The notes under the pieces are model-generated. The model did not search any database. It was not told the DNA's origin and worked only from the letters and a program-made list of their open reading frames with translations. The position numbers and the translations under genes are program-made. This document shows positions 1-9,512 of a stretch of 64,000 nucleotides of DNA, piece by piece; within the stretch, counting starts at the first letter, position 1; every line of letters starts with the position of its first letter. Origin of the DNA: Planctomicrobium piriforme (lineage in GTDB: Bacteria > Planctomycetota > Planctomycetia > Planctomycetales > Planctomycetaceae); contig CAMATH010000021.1 of assembly GCA_945860955.1 (NCBI GenBank), forward strand, positions 1 to 64,000, read 5' to 3'.

Positions 1-2519
1 TCCCACGGTCGCGACGGTGCGAAAACCCCCTCAGCGAACTGCAGTCCCAGCGGAGCGCCCCACAAAAAGTCGTACAGGAATTCAAACCGCTCGCCATTCC
101 ATGTGAACAGAAACGGGCACGACGTCGATTGCACCTGACCCTCACACACCGCGATGTCCGGTTCGAGCCGATCGATGCGCGGTTGGGGAATGCAGTTTGT
201 CCAGATCGTCCGCAACATGTCGGGCTTCTCAATCTCTCCCAGCCCGAAATGCGTGAACTGTCCGGTGACAATCTGCCGTCGCACGTCCCGCCCCCGCCAC
301 ATTTCCAAAGTGCTGCCCAGCCCCAGGTGATTCACACGCGCCACTTCGTCAGCCGGCTGAGCCCGCAGTCTCACTTCCGTCCAGTGGTTCTTCCCCGCCC
401 CCTCGTTCGCGAAAAACTTCACCCCCTCGGGGCCGGCGACCGCCAGATCCCAATCCCCATCCTGATCCAGGTCACCGGCCGCGAGGGCGAAGACCGGCCC
501 GACTGGAAGGCCGACTGTGGAAGACGGTTCCGTGCTGAAAACTCCTTTGGGGCCACCCAACAGAACCTGCGGACCCCCATCGCCGGCCTTCGTCCACGTC
601 AGCAGATCAAACCAGGAGTCGTTGTTGAAGTCGACCGTTAGGAATCGGTTACCGCCGGTCGATGACAGCGAACGGACATCCACCGCCGCGATCGTTCCCA
701 CATCCGCCGCGCGACTCAGTGCCAGTCCAACCCCCGCCTTCCCCACCCCCACCAGATCCCAGTCGGCGTTGCCGTCGGCATCAATCACCGCGACGTCACT
801 CATCCCCGAAAATTCCGCGAACCGGCCGGTCAACTCCTGCCAGCGGAAAGTCGAGTGCCCCAGGTTTTCAAAGAAACCCACCCTCCCGGCAGCCGTCGTC
901 GCGACAATGTCAATGAAACAATCATGATTCCAGGGAGCCGGGAAGAACGAAGTGATTTTCGCGTTCTCGGGCAATGCCTGAGATCGCCGCGTGACGTCTT
1001 CCAGCGTCAAGTCCCCCCGATTCCGCCAAAAGCGGACTCCCGACTCCAACGCGAGAACCAGATCGAGATCTCCGTCCTGGTCGAAGTCGATCAGTGTTGC
1101 GGTGCGCACATCTCGCTGAGCCGAAAACGCTTCCGATTGTTCAACCGCCACGAGATGGCGGCCTGTTCCCTCCGTGACCAGTTCATTGCGGAGGATCACC
1201 ATTCCCCCCGAACCCGCCATGACAAAATCGATGTCCGCGGTGTCACACACACGTGGGTCGGCGAGCGGAGTTTGTTCCCCTTGAGGGATCGGCTTCTTTT
1301 CGGTGTTCGTTTCGTCCCGGTCCAGGTCAGCGACCAGAACCTGATGGAACGGCCCCTCTGCCACGTACTCCAGCAAAGGTTCCCACTCCGCCCCCTGACG
1401 TGTCAGAACCCGCAAACCGTTCGCCGAAAGCATTACGAGGTCAAGCCGACCGTCGTCGTTGGCGTCGGCCAGTTTCAAGTCGGTCACTTCCGTCGCGGAC
1501 GTGACAGCGGCCAGTCTGTCCATGGCACGGAATGAAATCGGCTGACTCTCGTGCGACTTCGAATGTCCCGCCGACGCGATCGGCGTGCTGAAATCGAGCG
1601 CCACATGCGCCAGCGGATTCGGTTCCAGCCGACGCAGATCACTCCGCACCCAGTCCTGCCGCTTGATGATGTTCCCCAGCCGTTCGCTGGAGACCATCGC
1701 TTTCGACCAGTCTTCCCGCTTGACTGCCGCGACAGCGTCGTCGATCAGTTTCTCGGGATCTTCCTTCGTGTCGGGCATGCGACGCACCAGCTCCAAAAGC
1801 GCCGTCTGACCGCGGAGCGTCTCGAGCACGTCGACCGCCTGGGGATCCTGCGACTCGGCAAGCGATTTCGCCTGCAACCGCAGCAGTTGTGAGTTCGTGG
1901 GGTCGAGCGCGAGCGCTTTCGTGAGCGCGACTTTCGCACCCTTCACAACCTCGGCGTCATCCGGAAGAAATTCCGCGGTTTTCGCCAGCGAATACCATGC
2001 GATCGGGTCATTCGGTGCGAGTTCCACCGCCTTTTGGACCTCCGGAAGCATCCGCTCACCATCGCCACTCTTCTCCGCGACCTGGCCAGCCAGCAGGTAC
2101 GGTATCGCGGACTTGGGATCCGCTTTTTTCAACGCCTCAACCGCCTCGAAAACCCCGTCAATTGTGACGTCCGGGGTGGTCGCTTTTCCCGCGGTTTGTA
2201 AAGCCTCAATGAAAGTGATCGCCCGATTCTGGGTGACGAATCGATCACCCGGGAGGATCTGTTCAATCTCGTCCAGTAATTCCAGCGCGTGCTTCAAATC
2301 CCCCGTACTGAGCGCCGCCTCGATCTCTCCCAACGCCAGGTTCCGTAACGCGTAGAGATGTTCATACTGCGCCGCCGACAGCTTAAGCCCCTGCGACTCT
2401 TCCGTGGGTTTAGGCATCAGCCGATAGGCAAAGTAGACCGCGCCACCAGCCAGCAGGAGCGACACGATCCCTTTCCAGAGAGCGAAACGGGGGGCGGGGG
2501 GTTGACTTGACTGCGACAT
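1..2519 (-). CDS. Membrane-anchored TPR / FG-GAP repeat protein with ASPIC/UnbV-type end (partial)
   Basis: The gene starts at the ATG whose complement ends at 2519 and runs off the left edge, so the C-terminus is missing; about 840 residues can be read. A short N-terminal tail is followed by one hydrophobic helix (about residues 13-33), then TPR-like helical repeats (about 45-260). After these come several FG-GAP/VCBS blade motifs with Asp-rich loops, for example DANDDGRLDL, DFDQDGDLDL and DQDGDWDL. At the edge is a segment rich in WTN and SCPFLFTWNG motifs that resembles the ASPIC/UnbV (CRTAC1) region. The family folds as a beta-propeller and is common in Planctomycetes. I infer an extracytoplasmic protein tethered by its N-terminus; no substrate is known. 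It is divergent from the downstream hydrolase gene, with 195 bp between the two starts that must hold both promoters. Confidence 0.85.
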   Translation of the reverse strand, partial: MSQSSQPPAPRFALWKGIVSLLLAGGAVYFAYRLMPKPTEESQGLKLSAAQYEHLYALRNLALGEIEAALSTGDLKHALELLDEIEQILPGDRFVTQNRAITFIEALQTAGKATTPDVTIDGVFEAVEALKKADPKSAIPYLLAGQVAEKSGDGERMLPEVQKAVELAPNDPIAWYSLAKTAEFLPDDAEVVKGAKVALTKALALDPTNSQLLRLQAKSLAESQDPQAVDVLETLRGQTALLELVRRMPDTKEDPEKLIDDAVAAVKREDWSKAMVSSERLGNIIKRQDWVRSDLRRLEPNPLAHVALDFSTPIASAGHSKSHESQPISFRAMDRLAAVTSATEVTDLKLADANDDGRLDLVMLSANGLRVLTRQGAEWEPLLEYVAEGPFHQVLVADLDRDETNTEKKPIPQGEQTPLADPRVCDTADIDFVMAGSGGMVILRNELVTEGTGRHLVAVEQSEAFSAQRDVRTATLIDFDQDGDLDLVLALESGVRFWRNRGDLTLEDVTRRSQALPENAKITSFFPAPWNHDCFIDIVATTAAGRVGFFENLGHSTFRWQELTGRFAEFSGMSDVAVIDADGNADWDLVGVGKAGVGLALSRAADVGTIAAVDVRSLSSTGGNRFLTVDFNNDSWFDLLTWTKAGDGGPQVLLGGPKGVFSTEPSSTVGLPVGPVFALAAGDLDQDGDWDLAVAGPEGVKFFANEGAGKNHWTEVRLRAQPADEVARVNHLGLGSTLEMWRGRDVRRQIVTGQFTHFGLGEIEKPDMLRTIWTNCIPQPRIDRLEPDIAVCEGQVQSTSCPFLFTWNGERFEFLYDFLWGAPLGLQFAEGVFAPSRPW

Positions 2520-2714
2520 GCGATCTCCAGGGGAAAGTGTGCCGCGATTGTTTACGCCAGCGAAGTCCGAAGCAAGGGAAAGAAATGGAAACTTCGTCGG
2601 GAAATCTCTGGCACGGCGGCTTCCGAACGCCCTCACGATTGTCAGCCGGCGCGCCCGTTTCTACAGTCGGCGGCTGACTCTTCGCAGGAATCCCTTTCCA
2701 CGCAGGATCGTTGC

Positions 2715-3674
2715 ATGCGCTTTTGCCGATTTCTCGACGCCGGTACCCCCCGCACCGCGTTCTACTCCGAAGATCGACTGATCCCCCTGGCGGCCGCGTC
2801 GGCCATTTACACCCAGCGAGTGGGCGGTCGGATGGATGTTCCCGAGAGCGACGATCTGCTCCTCTCGCTTCCCGGCGGGGCCGCTCACGACGCGGTGTCG
2901 CGGTTGTCGGCCTGGGTGAGTGGCTCGGGGGCCGTTGATGTCGCGTCGATCGCGCTTCCCACCGCCGGCGTCCAACTGCTGGTTCCCATCCCCCGGCCCA
3001 ACAAACTGTTCCTCTTGGCGGGGAACTACGCCGACCACATCAAAGAAGGGGGCGGGATCGCTGCCGAGCGGGCCGAGACGTTTCCCTACGTCTTCATGAA
3101 ACCTCCCACCACCACGCTCACGAACCCGGGCCAGCCGATCCGCATTCCCCAAGTCTCCCCCGGCGCGATCGATTGGGAACTCGAACTCGCCGTCGTGATC
3201 GGCAAGCGCATCAAGGGGATTTCCGAGGCCGACGCACTTTCCGCCGTCGCTGGCTACACCGTCATCAACGATATCTCCAACCGCAAGTTCAAACCCAACC
3301 CGACTCGGAAGGAACGGGCAAAGGACAACTTTTTCGACTGGCTGCACGGGAAATGGCACGACAGCTTTTGTCCGTGCGGGCCGTGTGTCGTCTCGGCGGA
3401 CGCGATCCCCGACCCCCAGACGCTTCCCATGTGCCTCTCGTTGAACGATCAAGTCCGTCAAAACGCCTCGACCGCCCTGATGATCTTTCCGGTCGCCGCC
3501 ATCATCGAGTTCATCTCCAGCTTTGTCACGCTGGAACCGGGCGACATCATCTCGACGGGAACCCCCGCGGGCGTTGGCAGCACCACGGGGACGTTTTTGA
3601 AACCGGGTGACGTTCTCACCGCCCACATTGACTCGATTGGCACCTTGGTGACCCCGGTCCAGAGCGAAGAATGA
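2715..3674 (+). CDS. Fumarylacetoacetate hydrolase (FAH) family protein
   Basis: The 319-residue protein has a short N-terminal region and a complete FAH-type C-terminal domain (about residues 95-315). The conserved segment GNYADH holds His108. The likely metal ligands are Glu155 and Glu157 in WELELAVVIG and Asp186 in VINDIS, and the domain closes with the glycine-rich GDIISTGTPAGVG loop. The family cleaves or decarboxylates C-C bonds in acylpyruvates, 2-hydroxyhepta-2,4-dienedioates and related dioxo acids with a bound divalent metal. The exact substrate cannot be read from sequence. The protein is soluble with no signal peptide. The start is the ATG at 2715, preceded by a weak AGGA. A glycosyltransferase gene follows after about 30 bp, which suggests cotranscription without an obvious pathway link. 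Confidence 0.9.
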   Translation: MRFCRFLDAGTPRTAFYSEDRLIPLAAASAIYTQRVGGRMDVPESDDLLLSLPGGAAHDAVSRLSAWVSGSGAVDVASIALPTAGVQLLVPIPRPNKLFLLAGNYADHIKEGGGIAAERAETFPYVFMKPPTTTLTNPGQPIRIPQVSPGAIDWELELAVVIGKRIKGISEADALSAVAGYTVINDISNRKFKPNPTRKERAKDNFFDWLHGKWHDSFCPCGPCVVSADAIPDPQTLPMCLSLNDQVRQNASTALMIFPVAAIIEFISSFVTLEPGDIISTGTPAGVGSTTGTFLKPGDVLTAHIDSIGTLVTPVQSEE

Positions 3675-3708
3675 CCACCGCCACAAGTCCCGTACCGGTC
3701 GTCTGGTG

Positions 3709-4773
3709 ATGGGACACAACGCGCGTGCCGCGGAAATTCGCGGACTCACCCCCAGCCGAATCGCGGTGATCAAACCGAGCGCGCTGGGAGACATCGTGCA
3801 GGCGTTGCCGCTGGCCCGGGTCTTGAGCCGCGCCTATCCCGGGGCCGCGATTTCCTGGGTCGTCAATCGGGAGTTTCAGGAGCTACTCGCGGGGCATCCC
3901 TGTCTCGCCGAGACAATCCCGTTTGACCGTCGCGGCGGATTAAAATTGTACTTGGCGTTATTGCGAACGTTGCGTTCCAAACGCTTTGATCTGGTGTTTG
4001 ACTTCCAGGGACTGTTGCGCACGGGCTGCATGACGTGGGCGACCGGCGCGCCGGTTCGCATGGGATTGCATACGGCCCGTGAAGGTTCGCGATTCTCTTG
4101 CACCGATCTCATTCCCGAGACGGGACGCGACGTTCCCGCCCATCTGCGCTATTGGCGGGTCGCCGAGTACCTGGGCTTCGCCGAAGTTCCCCCCTCTGCG
4201 GAGATCGCCATCACAGCGGAAGAACAAGCGTGGGTCTACGAACAGCTTCGCGGTCTGCCCCGGCCAGTGGTCGCGGTTCATGCGGGAGCAGGCTGGGTGA
4301 CCAAGCGCTGGCCTGCGGAAAACTTCGCGTTGGCGGTTCAGGGGTTGGCCGGGTCGGTCGTGGTGGTGGGATCACGGGGGGAACAACCGCTGGCTGACGC
4401 GGTCTTGGCCAAGCTGCGGGAGAGCGGGTCATCCGCCCCTGCGATCAGCGTTGCGGGTCGGACGAATCTCAAACAACTCGCGGCACTGCTGACCTCAGTC
4501 GACCTTGCAGTTTCCAACGACTCGGGACCAATGCATCTGGCGGCCGCGCAGGGGACACCAGTGGTCGGCGTCTTCACCTGCACGAGTCCCCGCCTGTCAG
4601 GCCCGGGGGGGCCGCAACACGAACTGGTCGCGACCAGTGTCGACTGCGCCGCCAGCTACTGCAAACTCTGCCCCAAAAAGGGGCCGGCACACCTGGCCTG
4701 TTTCGACGCGCTCCCGATAAGTCGGGTTCGCGCCGCCATCGAACGGATTCTCAATCGCGCGCCCGCGCGTTGA
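3709..4773 (+). CDS. Glycosyltransferase family 9 (heptosyltransferase-like)
   Basis: The roughly 354-residue protein has the two Rossmann-like halves of family 9. The N-terminal motif IAVIKPSALGDIVQALPLA is followed by a FDFQGLLR segment. The C-terminal nucleotide-sugar site includes HAGAGWVTKRWP and the family signature NDSGPMHLAAAQGTPVVG. Heptosyltransferases of this family add ADP-heptose to the lipopolysaccharide inner core at the cytoplasmic membrane; in Planctomycetes the acceptor is uncertain. A Cys cluster near the end (CAASYCKLCPKKGPAHLAC) occurs in several heptosyltransferase-like proteins and may bind metal. An in-frame GTG at 3706 lies directly before the ATG at 3709; I chose the ATG. 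The gene follows the FAH gene by about 30 bp and precedes a secreted protease gene. Confidence 0.88.
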   Translation: MGHNARAAEIRGLTPSRIAVIKPSALGDIVQALPLARVLSRAYPGAAISWVVNREFQELLAGHPCLAETIPFDRRGGLKLYLALLRTLRSKRFDLVFDFQGLLRTGCMTWATGAPVRMGLHTAREGSRFSCTDLIPETGRDVPAHLRYWRVAEYLGFAEVPPSAEIAITAEEQAWVYEQLRGLPRPVVAVHAGAGWVTKRWPAENFALAVQGLAGSVVVVGSRGEQPLADAVLAKLRESGSSAPAISVAGRTNLKQLAALLTSVDLAVSNDSGPMHLAAAQGTPVVGVFTCTSPRLSGPGGPQHELVATSVDCAASYCKLCPKKGPAHLACFDALPISRVRAAIERILNRAPAR

Positions 4774-4828
4774 ATCACCGTGACTCATCATTCCTTCCGT
4801 CTGTCCCCAACCTCTGCGGCTGCCTCCC

Positions 4829-5671
4829 ATGCGAAATATGCTCCAGCTCGTGACGTTACTCGTCATCTCCAGTTATTCGACCGGGGTCATCGCGGAGGAT
4901 CACCCGACTCAGGTGTTACTGGCGACGGTGAAAATCCAGCATGACGCGTCGACGGCGACCGGCTTTCTGATTGTGCCCAAATCCGGCGTGAATGCCGCCG
5001 CCCGCGAGTCGCTGCTGGTGACGGCCAATCATGTGTTTGAGCCGATTCCGGGAGAAGTCGCCCCCATCATTCTCCGGCTTCCTCAACCCGACGGAACCTA
5101 TCAGCGAAGAGATCTACCCGTCGCGATCCGCGCGAACGGAAAACCACTCTGGATCAGGCACCCGCAACATGATGTCGCCGTCGTGAAGGTGACACTCCCT
5201 ACAGACGTTGAAGCACAGCCGTTGCCGTTTGACTCACTCGCCGACGAAGCGACCCTCAAACAACAGCGGGTGCGAATTGGCCGACGATTTCTAGCGTTTG
5301 GGTATCCGGCGCGCGTCGAAGCGAACCCAGCCGGCTTTCCCCTCGCCCGCCATGCGTCGCTCGCGAGCTACCCGGTAACACCCATCCCGCCGCACCCGCT
5401 GATGATGCTCGACATGTCGGCCCACGGCGGCGACAGTGGCGGTCCGGTGATGCTGGAGACCGCCGACTCACACCGGGAAGAGTCCGGCACACCAATTCTC
5501 GTGGGGCTGGTCGTCGGAAAGGTCCAGCAGGACGAACGCATTCAGACGCTGTACGAAGAACGGACCGTGCATCACCCGCTTGATCTGTCGATCGCGGTCC
5601 AGGCGCATTTCATTCGTGAGACGATTGGACTGTGGGAGAAGTCGGTCGCCCCGGCGACGAGCGGAAATTAG
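4829..5671 (+). CDS. Secreted trypsin-like serine protease
   Basis: The 280-residue protein starts with a signal peptide (about residues 1-22, cleavage near VIAED). It has a chymotrypsin/HtrA-like domain with a complete catalytic triad: His68 in LLVTANHVF, Asp115 in HDVAVVKV and Ser203 in HGGDSGGPV. There is no PDZ domain and no second membrane segment, so it is smaller than DegP-type proteases. I infer a periplasmic or exported protease; its targets are unknown. It lies 55 bp after the glycosyltransferase gene on the same strand and is followed by a strong hairpin that also ends the convergent gene. Confidence 0.85.
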   Translation: MRNMLQLVTLLVISSYSTGVIAEDHPTQVLLATVKIQHDASTATGFLIVPKSGVNAAARESLLVTANHVFEPIPGEVAPIILRLPQPDGTYQRRDLPVAIRANGKPLWIRHPQHDVAVVKVTLPTDVEAQPLPFDSLADEATLKQQRVRIGRRFLAFGYPARVEANPAGFPLARHASLASYPVTPIPPHPLMMLDMSAHGGDSGGPVMLETADSHREESGTPILVGLVVGKVQQDERIQTLYEERTVHHPLDLSIAVQAHFIRETIGLWEKSVAPATSGN

Positions 5672-5703
5672 GTTTTCGCTCAGCAGAAAATTAGGAATCG
5701 AAT

Positions 5704-5763
5704 CCGAGCCGCGCCCGTCAGGAAGCGGTTTTCAGGCACCTCTTCCTGACGGGCGCGGCTCGG
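5704..5763. repeat. REP-like perfect inverted repeat, probable bidirectional terminator
   Basis: Two arms of 22 bp (5704-5725 and 5742-5763) are exact reverse complements around a 16-nt loop. The arms are GC-rich and contain the core CCGCGCCCGTCAGG. The element lies between the convergent protease and small secreted-protein genes, where it would fold strongly in either transcript. Its length, perfect pairing and intergenic position resemble REP-type dispersed elements. I did not find a second copy in this window. Confidence 0.75.
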
Positions 5764-5789
5764 CGTAATCCCGTTGCTGGCGGTACCTG

Positions 5790-6185
5790 TTATTCGTCGA
5801 GTGCCGGCAGCGGAGCGTCCTCACCGGGGGTCGGCAGCGGCGTCAGTTCAATTGTCTCAGTCGACCGGATCGGGTCGGGGGGGACGTTGGGTCCGCTGGA
5901 GACTCCCATCGGCGCGACCAACAGTGATCCCGTGAGCGTCCCGACGGGATAACCGTACCCCTGGTAGGTGTATCCGTTACGACCGTAATGGAACCCCCCT
6001 CGACCGTACGGAACATGTGGCTGGCACTGTTCACGGCGGGCGGCATTCGTATGGCGAGCGGGGGTCATCTGCCGGGAGTATCGCCACAGGAACCCGCCCG
6101 AGGCTTCCGCGGAATCTCCCACTCCCAGGATGACAGTTCCCATGCCGGCGAGAATCAAACTGGTGACCAGATGACGACGAAGCAT
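5790..6185 (-). CDS. Small secreted Gly/Tyr-rich protein of unknown function
   Basis: The open frame extends further upstream, but I place the start at the ATG ending at 6185. A GGGAG ribosome-binding site sits about 7 nt upstream of it, and the residues that follow (1-28) form a clear signal peptide ending near AEASGG. The mature part has a Gly/Tyr/Arg-rich stretch (about residues 60-80), a short hydrophobic patch and an acidic Pro-rich tail. Small secreted proteins of this composition are common in Planctomycetes and may sit in the cell wall, but no family function is recognised. It is convergent with the upstream protease gene and has the same orientation as the formylmethanofuran dehydrogenase-like genes, 210 bp beyond fhcA. 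Confidence 0.65.
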   Translation of the reverse strand: MLRRHLVTSLILAGMGTVILGVGDSAEASGGFLWRYSRQMTPARHTNAARREQCQPHVPYGRGGFHYGRNGYTYQGYGYPVGTLTGSLLVAPMGVSSGPNVPPDPIRSTETIELTPLPTPGEDAPLPALDE

Positions 6186-6395
6186 CGGATTTCTCCCGTG
6201 CGAATTGGACCGCGTCGAGTCACGACGCAATCCATAGTTCGTCGCTTCGACGCCACGGGAACCACCCGTCGACGGTTGACCCGGTACGGTTGGCATAGTC
6301 GGTGCGTTCGACTGGTATCCAGTTTCTCCACGGAGGAAAAGTGGATTGTTGAGATTCACCGGGGGATTCATGTGACATGCCAAGGGGGGGGCAAA

Positions 6396-8060
6396 TCACA
6401 ATCCCATCGGCACCAGTTCCGACTCATGCAAATAATCCGCGCTAACCGGGTAGTTTCGCCACCGGATCGAATAGTACTTCTCGAACCAGTCCTGAATGCC
6501 CTGTTCCATATCCTGATCGTAACCCGGCGCGACATGCAGGGTCTTTCCCGTCAGCGTGTCACGGATCTCTCCCTGGTCGACCAGCACCCGCCCCGATTTG
6601 ATCACCATCCGCGGCAGTTCGAACATCACTTCTTTGTTCTCGTGCGGCGTGTAGATGGTGATGTCGGCGTCCGCTCCCGGCCCCAGATGCCCCTTGTGTT
6701 TGAGTCCCAGAATCCGCGCGGGGCCGGCCCGTGTGATGATCGCGATTTCGTTCAGGGTGTACTCACGCGTCAAATCCCCCAGACTGCACCGCTCGCGAAT
6801 CATTGGGTGACACGTCTTCAAAATGTCCTGCCGATAGGTTCGATCCATCAGCAACCGGATGATCTGCGGGTAAGCGAGAAACGAACCGCCGTTGGGATGG
6901 TCGGTACTCATCACCACCCGCCAGGGATCGTTCACCATCAGATACCATTCCAGCCCGATGGCCCATTGCAGGCCATGCACGAGGGACTTGTTCTTGTATT
7001 TGATGGGGGTAATACCGCAGCCCGATTCCATTTCGGTGTCGCTGCTGAACCACTTTCCGCCATAGACCTTCGAGAGGTAATAGCCGAGCGGACCGTCCCC
7101 TGTCATGCTGGTCGTTTCACCGAACAGCACCTGCCCCACGTCGATCGTCAGGTTGGAATGCGAGTTGATGTAGTCGGCCAGTGGGGCGACCTTGCTGTTG
7201 AACGTGTTCTCGTCGGCGTCTCCCCCGCCGTAGCTGTGGAATTGCGCGTGCGTGATGTGCCCGCGATGTCCCTCAAACGCCTTCATCGTCTCCAGTGTTG
7301 TCGCCCAGTTTCCCGGCATTCCCAGGTTGTTGCAGTGGATATGCACCGAGTGCGGCAGCCGCAATTCGTCGACCGCCTGCGCCATTCCCCGGATGATTTC
7401 GCGGGGTGTGACTTCAAAGTGGTCGACTTTTGAATCCAGCCCGCTGACGTTTCCCGCCTGGTGCGATTTCCAGACCTCGACTCCACCCGGATTGACCAGT
7501 TTGGCGGCGAACCCCTTGGTTGATGAGAGGAGCCAGGCGACGAACGCCTTGAGTCGCTCCGGCTCCTTCCGCTGAATCGACTGCATCACATAATGGTTGT
7601 TCCCCATCAGGACGTAGAACCCCTTGTCGAGGCAGGGGGTGTCGTCGAATTCCTCGTGAGCGTGGCGGGCACCGAGCGGGGGAATCGCCGCGTCGAACGC
7701 CGTGGTATACCCCAGCCCGATGTACTTGTACCCGGTGGCGAATGTGCTGGGGACGCTGCCCATGGTACCGCTGTGGGTCACCTTCGTCCGGTGCAGCTTC
7801 TCCCCTTTGCGCTTCTCTTCCGGACGCATTTTCCGAGCGACATTCACTTTCGGGCCGGCGATATGACAGTGCATATCAATCCCCCCGGGCATCACCACCA
7901 GACCGCTGGCGTCGATCGTTTTGGAAACGACGGCGTCGGCGTCGGTGGGGGGCTCGACGATTTTTCCGTCGGCGATCCAAAGGTCACGTATCAACCCGTC
8001 GATCCCATTGGCGGGGTCGTAAACCGTCCCTCCGACGATCTTCGTATATTCCAGGGGCAT
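6396..8060 (-). CDS. fhcA: Formylmethanofuran dehydrogenase-like subunit A (FhcA/FwdA amidohydrolase)
   Basis: The 554-residue protein belongs to the FwdA/FhcA branch of the amidohydrolase superfamily. It shows the metal-binding HxH (His64 and His66 in GIDMHCHIAGPKVN), later His-containing strands (HSVHIHCNN and GHITHAQFHSYGG) and the family's Asp in STDHPNGGSF. In archaea this subunit interconverts formate and formyl-methanofuran using a binuclear metal site. In bacteria the homologue belongs to the formyltransferase/hydrolase complex of H4MPT-linked C1 metabolism and acts on a methanofuran analogue. The gene is 114 bp downstream of fhcB on the same strand. The start ATG at 8060 has no strong Shine-Dalgarno. 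The genes for FhcC and FhcD (Ftr) are not in the window. Confidence 0.92.
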   Translation of the reverse strand: MPLEYTKIVGGTVYDPANGIDGLIRDLWIADGKIVEPPTDADAVVSKTIDASGLVVMPGGIDMHCHIAGPKVNVARKMRPEEKRKGEKLHRTKVTHSGTMGSVPSTFATGYKYIGLGYTTAFDAAIPPLGARHAHEEFDDTPCLDKGFYVLMGNNHYVMQSIQRKEPERLKAFVAWLLSSTKGFAAKLVNPGGVEVWKSHQAGNVSGLDSKVDHFEVTPREIIRGMAQAVDELRLPHSVHIHCNNLGMPGNWATTLETMKAFEGHRGHITHAQFHSYGGGDADENTFNSKVAPLADYINSHSNLTIDVGQVLFGETTSMTGDGPLGYYLSKVYGGKWFSSDTEMESGCGITPIKYKNKSLVHGLQWAIGLEWYLMVNDPWRVVMSTDHPNGGSFLAYPQIIRLLMDRTYRQDILKTCHPMIRERCSLGDLTREYTLNEIAIITRAGPARILGLKHKGHLGPGADADITIYTPHENKEVMFELPRMVIKSGRVLVDQGEIRDTLTGKTLHVAPGYDQDMEQGIQDWFEKYYSIRWRNYPVSADYLHESELVPMGL

Positions 8061-8174
8061 TGCGCGAGTGTCTTGGGGTATCGGTGACGTGGGGCGAGGG
8101 ACGGGAGGAACTCAGGGCGAAATCGAGTTGGCCGTCGCTTTTCAAAAACGTGCCGGGGTGAACGTTTTTGCAGC

Positions 8175-9512
8175 CTAGCAGGTGACGCCGACCAGCGTCT
8201 TCACACGCTGTTCGATTTGCGTCAGAACCTCGAAGTCGCTCGGGTGCGGCGATTCAAACGCGGGGCGCAACGGGAGCGGAACATCATCCATGCGGTAGAC
8301 GGTCCCCCCGGTGTTGATGCCATAGGTGGCCACCGTGAACGCGACCGTCGCGGCCCGCGACGTGGGAGTCTCTTTGGTGTCGAGCGCGATCAGCGGAATT
8401 CGCGCGAGATGCTCGCGCGCCGGTTGCGAAAAATTCGCCATGGGGTCGCAGGCGATCGTCATCGCGCAGTCGGCTTCGCCATTCGCGAGTGTGTCGGATG
8501 TGGTGTACTCCCCCGGGTTAAACCGTGGATAACCCCGGTTGTGGTTCACGCCGAACGAATAGCCGGTACGCCACGCCACCACGTTGTCGGCACCGGTCAC
8601 ATTCCCGTGGCCCCGGTTCGGCTTCGCGACAAACCGGGTGTAGGCGTTCATATCCCGGGTTAGCGCGAGCAAGGCCTCGGTATTGGCGTGCTTGCCACGC
8701 GTCATGGTAAGGCCCATTCCGAAGAAGATCACGCCGAACTTGGCGGCTTTCATCCGCTCCATCAGGTTCTGCCAGACCGACAATTCCACGCCGGTGTCAC
8801 GTAGCACCTGCTCGGGATCGAGTTCCACATCCTTCGCCAGTGCCCGCAATGTCCACAACGCCTCGAAGTCGGCACGGGGCTTGATCGGAATGAAGATATC
8901 GGCCGCCTTGGCGCTCTTCGTCTTCCGCACATCGACGACGACGCAGGTACGATCCTTTCGCCCGTTGGGGAGGAACATCCCTTTGGGCATCAGGCTGTAT
9001 TTCGAAAAGTGCCGGGGATGACTCTCGGCGGGATTGGAACCCCAGAACATTATCAGATCGCCCCGGTTGGCGACTTCACCCAAAGAACAGGTGACCTCCC
9101 CAACCCCCTGGAACGCCATCCCCGAGGGACCGTGGCAGACGCTGGTGGTGGTGTCGATCGTGCCGTCGATCCAGTCGACGATGCTGCACGCAACCCGCTG
9201 GGCTTCGCACGGGGAATCGCTGAGGCCGTAAATGATCGGGTATTTCCCCTCGACCAGAATCCTGGCGGCGCGGTCGTAGCCCTCTTCGAGCGACGCGGGC
9301 TTTCCTTCAATCAGGCAACTCGGGCGATCTTCAATGCTGTGGTTGAGGAACCACGCTTTTCCCAGGACGCAGGCGCGCTTCGCCTCAATGATATGGCTGT
9401 CCTGTACGGTGAGTTCGATGTCGTCGCAAACGCAGCCGCAAAACGTGCAGACGGCGTCTTCAATGACTTTCAACTCTCCAGGAGCCGCGGAGGGAGGGGC
9501 GGCGGTAATCAT
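8175..9512 (-). CDS. fhcB: Formylmethanofuran dehydrogenase-like subunit B (molybdopterin/tungstopterin-binding)
   Basis: The 445-residue protein matches FwdB/FmdB. It has an N-terminal [4Fe-4S] motif (CTFCGCVCDD, with Cys22, Cys25 and Cys29, and a fourth candidate Cys48 in KRACVLGKAW). It also has the SVCHGPSG motif (Cys126), which aligns with the Cys/Sec that ligates the metal in archaeal FwdB. Some proteobacterial FhcB proteins lack redox motifs; this one appears to keep them, so a metal-pterin-dependent formate/CO2 step is plausible. That is an inference. The start is the ATG at 9512. The gene precedes fhcA and is separated from the next upstream pterin-domain gene by an unusually long 604-bp gap. 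Confidence 0.9.
   Translation of the reverse strand: MITAAPPSAAPGELKVIEDAVCTFCGCVCDDIELTVQDSHIIEAKRACVLGKAWFLNHSIEDRPSCLIEGKPASLEEGYDRAARILVEGKYPIIYGLSDSPCEAQRVACSIVDWIDGTIDTTTSVCHGPSGMAFQGVGEVTCSLGEVANRGDLIMFWGSNPAESHPRHFSKYSLMPKGMFLPNGRKDRTCVVVDVRKTKSAKAADIFIPIKPRADFEALWTLRALAKDVELDPEQVLRDTGVELSVWQNLMERMKAAKFGVIFFGMGLTMTRGKHANTEALLALTRDMNAYTRFVAKPNRGHGNVTGADNVVAWRTGYSFGVNHNRGYPRFNPGEYTTSDTLANGEADCAMTIACDPMANFSQPAREHLARIPLIALDTKETPTSRAATVAFTVATYGINTGGTVYRMDDVPLPLRPAFESPHPSDFEVLTQIEQRVKTLVGVTC

Noticed and set aside
6186-6383. N-terminal extension of the small secreted protein
   Set aside because: The internal ATG at 6185 has a good ribosome-binding site and is followed by a signal peptide; the extension is Asn/Pro-rich with no motif.
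5988-7433. Plus-strand frame of 481 codons
   Set aside because: It is antisense to fhcA and the small secreted gene and shows no recognisable domain.
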